This document shows, piece after piece, positions 8,995-16,532 of a stretch of DNA of 40,208 nt (positions are counted from its first letter, which is position 1; every line of letters starts with the position of its first letter). The notes under the pieces were generated by a model. That model was given only the letters and a program-made list of their open reading frames with translations, was not told the origin of the DNA and made no database searches. A program made the translations under genes and the position numbers. This DNA is from Sphingomonas sp. AOB5. GTDB taxonomy: Bacteria; Pseudomonadota; Alphaproteobacteria; Sphingomonadales; Sphingomonadaceae. The stretch spans positions 1-40,208 of the forward strand of contig NZ_JARNTV010000033.1 in the NCBI RefSeq assembly GCF_029433115.1. Direction: 5' to 3'.

Positions 8995-9028
8995 TGGTAT
9001 GACAAATCATACTACGGTGGCCTGACCA
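8995..9028. promoter_or_regulatory. Two tandem FadR-type operator words with a perfect palindrome
   Basis: TGGTATGACAA (8995-9005) matches TNGTNNNACNA exactly. TGGCCTGACCA (9018-9028) follows 23 bp later in the same orientation with one mismatch, roughly two helical turns. The first word also starts the perfect palindrome GTATGA-CAAA-TCATAC (8997-9012). The pair sits in the 123-bp divergent region between the two GH43-like genes, so it may control both. Confidence 0.5.
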
Positions 9029-9051
9029 ACATAAATTTCGGGAGGGATCGC

Positions 9052-10089
9052 ATGACTGCCGCACGAGGCATGGCGCTGTTGACGCTGGCAGGATTCGCGA
9101 TCGCCGCGCCGCTCTCCGCATCGTCGCAGGATGCGCCCGCCGCCAAGCCGCGCGAAGCCAAGCTCTTCATGACCTATTCGGACACCAGCCGGATGGGCGT
9201 GCCCTATGCCAAGGACCCGTCGGTCATCCGCTTCGGCGGCCGTTACCTGATGTATTATTCGGTCCCGCCCGCGCGCGACAACAAGGCGGGCGGCGACGGC
9301 TTCCCCACCGGCTGGGCGATCGGCATCGCCGAAAGCCGCGACATGAAGACCTGGACCAAGGTCGGCGAAGTGCTGCCCAAGCAGGAAGTCGAGCGCAACG
9401 GCATCGCGGCGCCCGGCGCGGTGGTGATCCGCGGCAAGGTCCACCTGTTCTACCAGACCTATGGCAATGGCCGCCGCGACGCGATCAACCATGCCTGGTC
9501 GTCGGACGGCGTGAATTTCGACCGCGATCCCGGCAACCCGGTCTTCCGCCCCACCGACTCCCCGTGGAGTGCCGGCCGCGCCATCGATGCCGAGGCCTTT
9601 GTCCATAACGGCAAGCTGCTGCTCTACTGGGCGACGCGCGATCCGGACATGAAGATCCAGATGCTCGGCGTCGCCTCCGCCCCGCTCAATTCGAAGTTCG
9701 GCGCGGGCGACTGGACCAATCTCAGCAAGGACGGCCCGATCCTCAAGCCCGAGCTGCCCTGGGAGCGCGAGTGCATCGAGGCGGCGAGCATCATCCGCAA
9801 GAACGGCAAGCTCTACATGTTCTATGCCGGCGGCTATAATAACCAGCCGCAGCAGGTGGGCGTGGCAGTCAGCACCGATGGCGTGCGCTGGACGCGCCTT
9901 TCCGACAAGCCGTTCCTGGCGGACGGCCCCGCGGGCAGCTGGAACGATTCGGAATCGGGCCATCCCGACATTTTCGAACATGGCGGCCGATCGCTGCTGT
10001 TCTTCCAGGGCAATCCCGATCGCGGCAAGACCTGGACGCTCGCCGCCACCGAGATCGGCTGGAACCGGAACGGTCCCTATCTGAAATAA
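9052..10089 (+). CDS. Exported GH43/GH117-like beta-propeller glycosidase
   Basis: A 345-residue secreted hydrolase with a signal peptide over about residues 1-25. The propeller is marked by KDPSVIRFGGRYLMYYS, KVHLFYQTYG and KLYMFYAGG. Three acidic residues sit where GH43-type enzymes need them: Asp55 in blade 1 (base), Asp179 in AIDAEAF (modulator) and Glu243 in CIEAAS (acid). It is therefore probably active, with arabinofuranosidase, xylosidase or galactanase activities all possible in this clan. ATG 9052 has GGGAGGG upstream. It heads the rightward group GH43-like, GH115, GH5-like, with 38 bp to GH115. Confidence 0.85.
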   Translation: MTAARGMALLTLAGFAIAAPLSASSQDAPAAKPREAKLFMTYSDTSRMGVPYAKDPSVIRFGGRYLMYYSVPPARDNKAGGDGFPTGWAIGIAESRDMKTWTKVGEVLPKQEVERNGIAAPGAVVIRGKVHLFYQTYGNGRRDAINHAWSSDGVNFDRDPGNPVFRPTDSPWSAGRAIDAEAFVHNGKLLLYWATRDPDMKIQMLGVASAPLNSKFGAGDWTNLSKDGPILKPELPWERECIEAASIIRKNGKLYMFYAGGYNNQPQQVGVAVSTDGVRWTRLSDKPFLADGPAGSWNDSESGHPDIFEHGGRSLLFFQGNPDRGKTWTLAATEIGWNRNGPYLK

Positions 10090-10127
10090 TCCCGCATCGC
10101 TGCGCACAATAATCTTAGGAGAACAGG

Positions 10128-13046
10128 ATGGCCCTCGCCCGAATTCTGGCTGCGCTGAGCCTTGCCGCCGCGATCCCGTGCCTGACCCCGGCCGAAGCGC
10201 TGGCGCAACAGGCACCCGCCGCAGCCAAGGCGTTCGATCTGGTCGCCGACGGCAAGGCACCGGCCATCTATTACAGCGCGGGCGATGCGCCGGTGGTCGA
10301 GATCGCCGCGCGCGCCTTTGCCGGGGACGTCGAACGCGTCTCGGGCGTGAAGCCGCAGGTCTCTTCGGGCGAACCCTCCGGCCGCCTCGCCATCCTGGTC
10401 GGCACGATCGGCAGCTCGCCGCTGATCGACGGGCTGATCGCGGGCAACCGCATCGCGGTCGACAAGCTCAAGGGCGAGAGCGAAGCCTATACCATCGCGG
10501 TGGTCGACAATCCGGTCCCCGGCGTGTCGCGCGCGCTGGTCGTAGCGGGCACCGACCGGCGCGGCACCGCCTATGGCGTGTTCCGCCTGTCCGAACGGAT
10601 CGGCGTATCGCCCTGGGTCTGGTGGGCGGACGTCCACCCCACCCGCCGCACCCGCCTGACGCTCGATAGCGACACCATCGTGCAGGGTTCGCCCTCGGTC
10701 CGCTATCGCGGCATCTTCATCAACGACGAGGACTGGTCGATCCGTCCCTGGGCGGCGCGCACCATCGATCCCTCGGGCGATATCGGCCCGACCACCCATG
10801 CCCATATCTTCGAGCTGCTGCTGCGCCTGCGCGCCAATTATCTGTGGCCGGCGATGCACAAGGTCACCTCCGCCTTCAACCAGGTCGAGGGCAATGCCGA
10901 GATGGCGGACCGCTATGCCATCGTCATGGGCGCCAGCCATGCCGAGCCGATGCTGCGCAACAATGTCGCGGAATGGAATTTCGAGCAGCGCGGCGAGTAC
11001 AACTATTACAAGAACGGCTCGCAGGTGCTCGACTATTGGCGCGAGCGGGTGAAGGCCAATCACCGCTACGAGAATGTCTACACCGTCGGCATGCGCGGCA
11101 TCCATGACAGTGCGGTCGTTTCCGGCCGCGAAGTCGATGGCGTCAAGCTGCTCGAACGCGTCGTATCCGACCAGCGCGGCCTGTTCACCGAAGTCGGCCT
11201 CGATCCGGCGAAGGTCCCGCAGGTTTTCGTCCCCTACAAGGAAGTGCTCGACGTCTATCGCAAGGGCATGAAGGTGCCCGACGACGTCACCCTGGGCTGG
11301 GTCGATGACAATTACGGCTATATCCGCCAGCTCTCGACCCCGGCCGAGCAGAAGCGCTCGGGCGGCGCGGGCGTCTATTACCACATCTCCTATTGGGGCG
11401 TGCCGAACGACTATCTGTGGCTCGATTCCACCCCGCCCGCGCTGATCGGCGAAGAGATGGGCAAGGCCTATGCCACCAATGCCCGCCGCCTGTGGGTGGT
11501 CAATGTCGGCGACATCAAGCCGGGTGAGAAGGGCCTGACCTATTTCATGGACCTCGCCTATGATTTCGAGGGCACGTCGAAACTGGGCCAGCAGGGCTGG
11601 CTGAAGCGCTGGGCCACCGACACGTTCGGCCCCGAACAGGCCGACGATATCGCAGCGCTGCTGCGCGACTATTACCGCCTGGGCTTCGCCCGCAAGCCCG
11701 AGCATATGGGCTGGAACGACGCCGAGACCGCGCCGCGGCCGACCGAATTCTCGCCGGTCGCCTATGGCGATGAAGCCGGCATCCGCGCCGAAGAATATCG
11801 CGCGCTCGACCAGCGTGCCGAGGCGATCGCCGCGCGGTTGCCCGCGGAAAAGCGCGACGGCTTCTATCATCTGGTGATCTATCCGGTCCGCGGCAGCGCG
11901 CTGCAGAACGGCAAGATCCTCGATGCCGATCGCAGCTTCCTCTACGCCTATCAGGGCCGCGCCAGCGCCAATCTCTATGCCGAGCGCGCCGCCGTCTCCT
12001 ATCGCGGCATCCGCAAGGCGACCGACGCCTATAATGCGGTCGGCGACGGCAAGTGGAAGGAGTTCATGCACGACGAGCCGCGCTACCAGTCGGTGTTCAA
12101 CATGCCGCCGGTCGGCCGGGTGAAGCCGCTGGATGCGCCGGGCTTGGGCGTCGCAGTGGAAGGGTCGGTCGATGCCTGGACCCAGCGTCCGGTCAACACG
12201 TTCGAAGCCGCCGAAACCGCGCTGCGCATCAAGCGCTGGCGCACCGCAGGCGCACCGAACGACCGGCTGCCGATGTTCGAACGCGCCACCGATCGCCGCC
12301 AGTTCATCGATGCCTTCAACATCGGCACCGGCACGCTCGACATCACCGCCACGGGCTCCTCGCCCTGGATCCGGATCGAACGCGAGAGCAAGCTGGGCGG
12401 CGATCAGCGGCTATGGGTCTCGGTCGACTGGAGCAAGCTGAAGAGCAGCGAGACCGCGACCGGATCGGTGACCGTTTCCGCTGCAGGCGGCACCCGCAGC
12501 ATTGCGATCAGCGCACGCAACGTCACCGCGCCGCGCGGGCTGCTGGTCGAGGACAATCGCATCGTTGCGTTCAACGCCAGCCGCTACACCGCGCTCAAGC
12601 CGGTCGGCGGCAAGGGATGGAAGCCCATGCCCGATCTCGGCCGGTCCGGGGCTGCGATCGCCAGCAGCGTCGATCTGCCCAGCCTGCCCGATGCGACCAA
12701 CGCGCCGCATGCCGAGTATCGCTTCCGCACCACCAGCACCGGCACCGCGAAGCTGCGCGTCTCGCTGCTGCCCAGCTTCGCGCTCAGCGCCGATCACAAG
12801 CTGCGCTATGCCGTGTCGATCGATGGCGGCCCGATCCGCATCGTCGATGGCGACAAGCGCGACTGGTCGGACGGGGTGGAGCGCAACACGATCACTTCGG
12901 TCACCGAATGGACGCTGGAGAAGCCCGGCGACCATGTGCTGCGCATCTACGCGCTCGATCCCGCGCTCATGCTGGATTCGGTGATCCTCGACTTTGGCGG
13001 CCTCGCCACCGCCTACATGGCCCCGCCCGAAACCATCGCGAAATGA
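10128..13046 (+). CDS. GH115 alpha-glucuronidase
   Basis: A 972-residue exported enzyme expected to release terminal (4-O-methyl-)glucuronic acid from a polymeric backbone such as glucuronoxylan or arabinogalactan side chains. The signal peptide covers about residues 1-26 (ALAQ). Family wording is clear: YRGIFINDEDW, GPTTHAHIFELLLRLRANYLWPAMH, GASHAEPMLRNN, and the long C-terminal beta domain typical of the 900-1000 residue GH115 proteins. ATG 10128 has TAGGAGA upstream. The gene sits between the propeller glycosidase and the GH5-like hydrolase, 14 bp from the latter's start, so an operon is likely. It is the most specific clue that the target polymer contains glucuronic acid. Confidence 0.95.
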   Translation: MALARILAALSLAAAIPCLTPAEALAQQAPAAAKAFDLVADGKAPAIYYSAGDAPVVEIAARAFAGDVERVSGVKPQVSSGEPSGRLAILVGTIGSSPLIDGLIAGNRIAVDKLKGESEAYTIAVVDNPVPGVSRALVVAGTDRRGTAYGVFRLSERIGVSPWVWWADVHPTRRTRLTLDSDTIVQGSPSVRYRGIFINDEDWSIRPWAARTIDPSGDIGPTTHAHIFELLLRLRANYLWPAMHKVTSAFNQVEGNAEMADRYAIVMGASHAEPMLRNNVAEWNFEQRGEYNYYKNGSQVLDYWRERVKANHRYENVYTVGMRGIHDSAVVSGREVDGVKLLERVVSDQRGLFTEVGLDPAKVPQVFVPYKEVLDVYRKGMKVPDDVTLGWVDDNYGYIRQLSTPAEQKRSGGAGVYYHISYWGVPNDYLWLDSTPPALIGEEMGKAYATNARRLWVVNVGDIKPGEKGLTYFMDLAYDFEGTSKLGQQGWLKRWATDTFGPEQADDIAALLRDYYRLGFARKPEHMGWNDAETAPRPTEFSPVAYGDEAGIRAEEYRALDQRAEAIAARLPAEKRDGFYHLVIYPVRGSALQNGKILDADRSFLYAYQGRASANLYAERAAVSYRGIRKATDAYNAVGDGKWKEFMHDEPRYQSVFNMPPVGRVKPLDAPGLGVAVEGSVDAWTQRPVNTFEAAETALRIKRWRTAGAPNDRLPMFERATDRRQFIDAFNIGTGTLDITATGSSPWIRIERESKLGGDQRLWVSVDWSKLKSSETATGSVTVSAAGGTRSIAISARNVTAPRGLLVEDNRIVAFNASRYTALKPVGGKGWKPMPDLGRSGAAIASSVDLPSLPDATNAPHAEYRFRTTSTGTAKLRVSLLPSFALSADHKLRYAVSIDGGPIRIVDGDKRDWSDGVERNTITSVTEWTLEKPGDHVLRIYALDPALMLDSVILDFGGLATAYMAPPETIAK

Positions 13047-13060
13047 TCAGGGAAACCGCA

Positions 13061-14197
13061 ATGAAGAATCTGCTCCTGCTCGCCGGCACCGCCCTGTTCG
13101 CCTGCGCCGCGCTGCCCGCCGACGCCCGCGACATGTGGACCAAGGAACGGGCAAACAGCTGGTACGCCAAGCAACCCTGGATGGTCGGCGCCAATTACAA
13201 CAATCGCAGCGCGATCAACCAGTTCGAGATGTGGCAGGCCGATACCTTCAACCCCGCCGAGATCGATCAGGAGTTCGGCTGGGCCGCGGGCATGGGCATG
13301 AACATCATGCGCGTCTATCTCCACAATCTGCTGTGGGAAGAGGATGCGCCGGGCCTGAAGAAGCGGATGGAGCAGTTCCTGCAGATCGCGGACAAGCACA
13401 AGATCCGCATCATGTTCGTGCTGTTCGACAGTTGCTGGGATCCCAACCCCAAGTCCGGACCGCAGCGTCCGCCGATCCCCGGCGTCCACAATTCGGGCTG
13501 GATGCAGGCGCCGGGCGCGGCGCGGCTGGCCGACAAGAGCCAGTATGGCAAGCTCGAAGCCTATGTGAAGGACATCGTCGGCAGCTTCGCCAACGACAAG
13601 CGTATCGCGGTCTGGGATATCTGGAACGAGCCGAACAATACCGGCGGCGGCATGGGCTATTATCCGCTCACGCCCAACAAGACCGCGCTAGTGGCCGGTC
13701 TGCTCGGCCCCGCATTCGAATGGGCGCGCAGCGTCGATCCCACCCAGCCGCTGACCAGCGGATTGTGGACCGGCGGCCGCTGGGACCAGATCGACAAGCT
13801 CGATGCGGTCGAGAAGATCCAGGTCACCCAGTCCGACGTGATGAGCTTCCACGACTATCGCTGGCCCGAGCATTTCGAGGAACGCACCCGCCAGATCATG
13901 ACCTGGGGCCGCCCGGTGCTGGTCACCGAATATATGGCGCGCGGCAACGGATCGCTGTTCGACACGATCCTGCCGCTTGGCCGGAAGCATAATATGGCGA
14001 TGATCCATTGGGGCTTTGTCGACGGCAAGTCGCAGACGCGCATTCCGTGGGATAGCTGGCGCCGCCCGTACAATGCGGATCAGCCGCCGACGGTGTGGTT
14101 CCACGACGTGCTGCGCGCCGACGGCACGCCCTATCGCAAGGCCGAGGTCGATCTGATCAAGCGCCTGACCACCGAAGCCAACGGCCCGCGCAAGTGA
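13061..14197 (+). CDS. GH5-like (clan A) glycoside hydrolase
   Basis: A 378-residue exported (beta/alpha)8 hydrolase. The signal peptide covers residues 1-22. Clan A landmarks are WDIWNEPNN with acid/base Glu190, SFHDY with His264, and VLVTEY with nucleophile Glu290. NYNNRSAINQFEMW begins the mature region. ATG 13061 has CAGGGA upstream; ATG 13043, overlapping the GH115 stop, is the alternative and would add six residues. Family members are often labelled 1,4-beta-xylanase or cellulase family, but the linkage is not decided by these motifs. It is probably co-transcribed with GH115 and acts on the same polymer. Confidence 0.88.
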   Translation: MKNLLLLAGTALFACAALPADARDMWTKERANSWYAKQPWMVGANYNNRSAINQFEMWQADTFNPAEIDQEFGWAAGMGMNIMRVYLHNLLWEEDAPGLKKRMEQFLQIADKHKIRIMFVLFDSCWDPNPKSGPQRPPIPGVHNSGWMQAPGAARLADKSQYGKLEAYVKDIVGSFANDKRIAVWDIWNEPNNTGGGMGYYPLTPNKTALVAGLLGPAFEWARSVDPTQPLTSGLWTGGRWDQIDKLDAVEKIQVTQSDVMSFHDYRWPEHFEERTRQIMTWGRPVLVTEYMARGNGSLFDTILPLGRKHNMAMIHWGFVDGKSQTRIPWDSWRRPYNADQPPTVWFHDVLRADGTPYRKAEVDLIKRLTTEANGPRK

Positions 14198-14199
14198 AG

Positions 14200-14373
14200 A
14201 TGATCCCCCAAGGCGGCTTCGACCGGGCCGGTAAGCCGGAGGTGATGGCACTGCTCTGCAGCATCACCCACACCGCGCTCACCACGCTCGACGAGGCTGC
14301 CCGCGAGGAAGCGCGCGAGCAGCACCGCTTCGAAGCGATCTGCGCACGCGAGCTGCTCGGCGAACGCGACTGA
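14200..14373 (+). CDS. Possible 57-residue small protein
   Basis: An ORF starts 2 nt after the GH5-like stop: MIPQGGFDRAGKPEVM, then a segment with two cysteines and a charged, helix-prone C-terminal half (EEAREQHRFEAI). It has no signal peptide. Third codon positions are mostly G or C, as in real genes here, and it stops just before the large repeat. The ribosome-binding site is weak (AAGTGAAG), so translation would depend on coupling to the upstream gene. I do not recognise a family. It could be a chance ORF. Confidence 0.45.
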   Translation: MIPQGGFDRAGKPEVMALLCSITHTALTTLDEAAREEAREQHRFEAICARELLGERD

Positions 14374-14386
14374 CGCCCCGATTATT

Positions 14387-14524
14387 CCCCTCCCTGCAAG
14401 GGAGGGGTTAGGGGTGGGTGAGAAATGCAGGGGCTCGATGCCCCGGCATTTCTTTCAACCAGCCGTTAGCTAAGCTCGCTACGCTCGCCACCCACCCCCA
14501 GCCCCTCCCTTGCAGGGAGGGGAG
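14387..14524. repeat. Large REP/cruciform repeat of about 138 bp
   Basis: The left arm (14387-14420) begins with CCCCTCCCTGCAAGGGAGGGG and ends GGGGTGGGTG. The right arm (14488-14524) is nearly its reverse complement. Each arm starts with its own 9-bp hairpin. The centre contains another: GAAATGC and GGGGC pair with GCCCC and GCATTTC at 14422-14452. It can fold into one large cruciform or three hairpins. This is the kind of intergenic palindromic repeat scattered through sphingomonad genomes. It separates the hydrolase operon from the FGE gene and probably acts as a terminator or mRNA-end stabiliser. Confidence 0.85.
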
Positions 14525-14544
14525 TCATTGGACATGACCCGGTG

Positions 14545-15482
14545 ATGGCCGACGCAATCTTCCCCGGCATGACGCACGTTCCCGGCGGCACGTTCCGCAT
14601 GGGCTCGGAGCAATTCTACCCCGAGGAAGCGCCGTGCCGTGAGGTGAAGGTCGGCGCATTCTGGATCGATACCGGCCCGGTCACCAACGCCCAGTTCGCC
14701 GCGTTCGTGGCGGACACCGGCTATCGCAGCTTCGCCGAGCTACCGCCCGATCCGAAGCACTATCCCGGCGCCGATCCCGCGATGCTGGTTCCCGGATCGG
14801 CGGTGTTCCAGCGGACCGCGACGCCGGTTCCGCTCGACGACTTCAGCCAGTGGTGGGCGTTCGTACCCGGCGCCGACTGGCGGCACCCGACCGGACCGGA
14901 CAGCGGCATCGAAGGGATCGAGGATCATCCCGTCGTCCAGATCGCCTATGCCGATGCGGAGGCCTATGCGGCTTGGGCGGGCAAGGCGCTGCCAACCGAA
15001 GCCGAATGGGAATTCGCAGCACGCGGCGGACTGGAGGCAAGCGAATATGCCTGGGGCGACGAGCTGTCGCCGAACGGCGCGATCCTGGCGAACACCTGGC
15101 AGGGGCTGTTCCCCTTTGCCAGCCAGAAGCCCGGTGGCACGTATCGCACCACTCCGGTCGATGCCTTCCCGGCCAATGGCTATGGCCTCCACGACATGAT
15201 CGGCAATGTCTGGGAATGGACCCGCGACTGGTATGGCGCGCCCGCGGGAAAACCCGGCAAGGCCTGTTGCGCGATCGACAATCCGCGCGGCGCCACGCGC
15301 AACCAGAGCGTCGATCCCGGCGACCCCGCCTGCACCGGCCGCACCGGACGCAAGGTGATCAAGGGCGGATCGCATCTCTGCGCGCCCAACTATTGCCAGC
15401 GCTATCGCCCCGCCGCGCGCCACCCGCAGGCAGTGGACAGCCCGACCAGCCATATTGGCTTCGCTGCATCATCCGCGGATAG
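14545..15482 (+). CDS. Formylglycine-generating enzyme (sulfatase activator), frameshifted at its C-terminus
   Basis: FGE/SUMF1-family oxidase that converts the active-site cysteine of type I sulfatases to formylglycine. It has no signal peptide, so it acts in the cytoplasm. The fold is marked by PGGTFRMGSE, DTGPVTNAQFAAFV, LPTEAEWEFAARGG and GNVWEWTRDW. The redox pair is Cys279 and Cys284 in KGGSHLCAPNYCQRYRPAAR, so it is a true FGE and not only a related lectin fold. After SHIGF the frame reads AASSAD and stays open to 15696. One extra C after 15462 would give GFRCIIRG and a stop at 15482, matching the family ending. The gene is thus frameshifted in its last eight codons, or the base call is wrong. 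Start ATG 14545, or GTG 14542. Confidence 0.88.
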
Positions 15483-15491
15483 CGCGGGCGC

Positions 15492-16406
15492 TCAGAACTC
15501 GAACGGTTCGACCATCTGCCGCTCGGCGATCAGGAACGCGTCCGCCACCAGTTGCAGCGGCCGCAGATCGACATCGCTCTCGCCGCGCGCGACCAGTCCG
15601 GCGAAGTGGCGATACAGCCGCGGATATTCCGCATTGGGTCCGCTCATCGGCGGGGCGCCCGGCAGTTCCAGCCGGCTGCCGCCCTGGCTCAGGTAGAGCG
15701 CGCCGCAATCGGTCTCGACTTCGATGTCCCAGGTCTGCTCGCCGGTCTGGAGGAAATCGAACTTGGCATCGACCGGCGCGGCGCCCGTCCGCAGCGCGAT
15801 CGACGCGGCGATCGGGCAGGCACGGTTGGACGGCACCGCCAGCCGCGCACCGACGAGGATCAACGGCTCGGGCAGGATGCGAGTCGCGATCGACAGCGCG
15901 TTGATGCCCGGATCGAACACGCCGAAGCCGCCCACTGCCAGGATCCAGTCCTGCCCCGGGTGCCATTGCCTGATGTCTTCCTTCCAGCGAATGTGGACCG
16001 CATCGATACGCTTGTCCGCCAGCCAGTCGCGCGCTGCATCGACTTCCGCCGCCTCGCGCGAATGCCAGGTGGTGAACAGGGTCACGCCCGCCGCACGCGC
16101 CATCTGCGCCAGCGCCTCGATCTCCGAGACGGTCGCGGCCGGCGGCTTTTCCAGCATCAGATGCTTGCCCGCCTGCAACACCGTCATCGCCTGTTCGAAC
16201 CGGCCGTCGGGCGGGGTGCACAGCGATACCGCATCGATCTCGGGCCGGGCCGCCAGCATTTCCGCGACCGAGCCATAGCCGTCCACGCCATCTACCCGGC
16301 CATGCCGGCTCGCCGTGGCAACGAGTTCATAGCCCGCGTCCGCGGCCAGCGCCGGCAGGTGCTGGTCGCGCGCGATCTTGCCGATTCCGACCAGTCCGAT
16401 CCTCAT
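15492..16406 (-). CDS. D-galactose (or L-arabinose) 1-dehydrogenase, Gfo/Idh/MocA family
   Basis: A 304-residue cytoplasmic NAD(P)-dependent enzyme oxidising an aldose at C1 to the lactone. The Rossmann start GLVGIGKIARDQH and the EKPP motif (86-89, Lys87) are present. WKEDIRQWHPGQDW and GGFGVFDPGINALS closely resemble the known Pseudomonas galactose and Azospirillum arabinose dehydrogenases of the same length. Its neighbours (dgoK, dgoA) make galactose the likelier physiological substrate, though members often take both sugars. It is divergent from the dehydratase gene, with a candidate operator 19 bp upstream of its start. It converges on the FGE gene, ending 9 bp from that gene's intended stop. 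Confidence 0.9.
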   Translation of the reverse strand: MRIGLVGIGKIARDQHLPALAADAGYELVATASRHGRVDGVDGYGSVAEMLAARPEIDAVSLCTPPDGRFEQAMTVLQAGKHLMLEKPPAATVSEIEALAQMARAAGVTLFTTWHSREAAEVDAARDWLADKRIDAVHIRWKEDIRQWHPGQDWILAVGGFGVFDPGINALSIATRILPEPLILVGARLAVPSNRACPIAASIALRTGAAPVDAKFDFLQTGEQTWDIEVETDCGALYLSQGGSRLELPGAPPMSGPNAEYPRLYRHFAGLVARGESDVDLRPLQLVADAFLIAERQMVEPFEF

Positions 16407-16424
16407 CCCGTCCCCATTCGCTCT

Positions 16425-16444
16425 TTTATACGATATATATGCTT
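16425..16444. promoter_or_regulatory. Candidate operator of the second FadR-type regulator
   Basis: TTTATACGATATATATGCTT matches the word at 21206-21225 in 18 of 20 positions and in the same orientation. It lies in the divergent galactose dehydrogenase/dehydratase region, 19 bp upstream of the dehydrogenase start. AT-rich DNA is rare in this genome, so a conserved promoter element is an alternative to an operator. Confidence 0.5.
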
Positions 16445-16532
16445 CCTATCGCCCGCGAACGTCTATATCAAGCGCGTGTAGGCAACGATCGCCACGTTTG
16501 AATCGGACGATCGAAGTGGAGAGGTGACGATC

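Noticed and set aside
10077..12071. A 664-codon open frame antisense to GH115
   Set aside because: It has the same shadow composition and runs across the end of the neighbouring gene without a ribosome-binding site.
14387..14524. The repeat as a CRISPR unit, tRNA or riboswitch
   Set aside because: There is a single inverted structure without spacers, and no cloverleaf or known aptamer pattern. The arms match the REP type.
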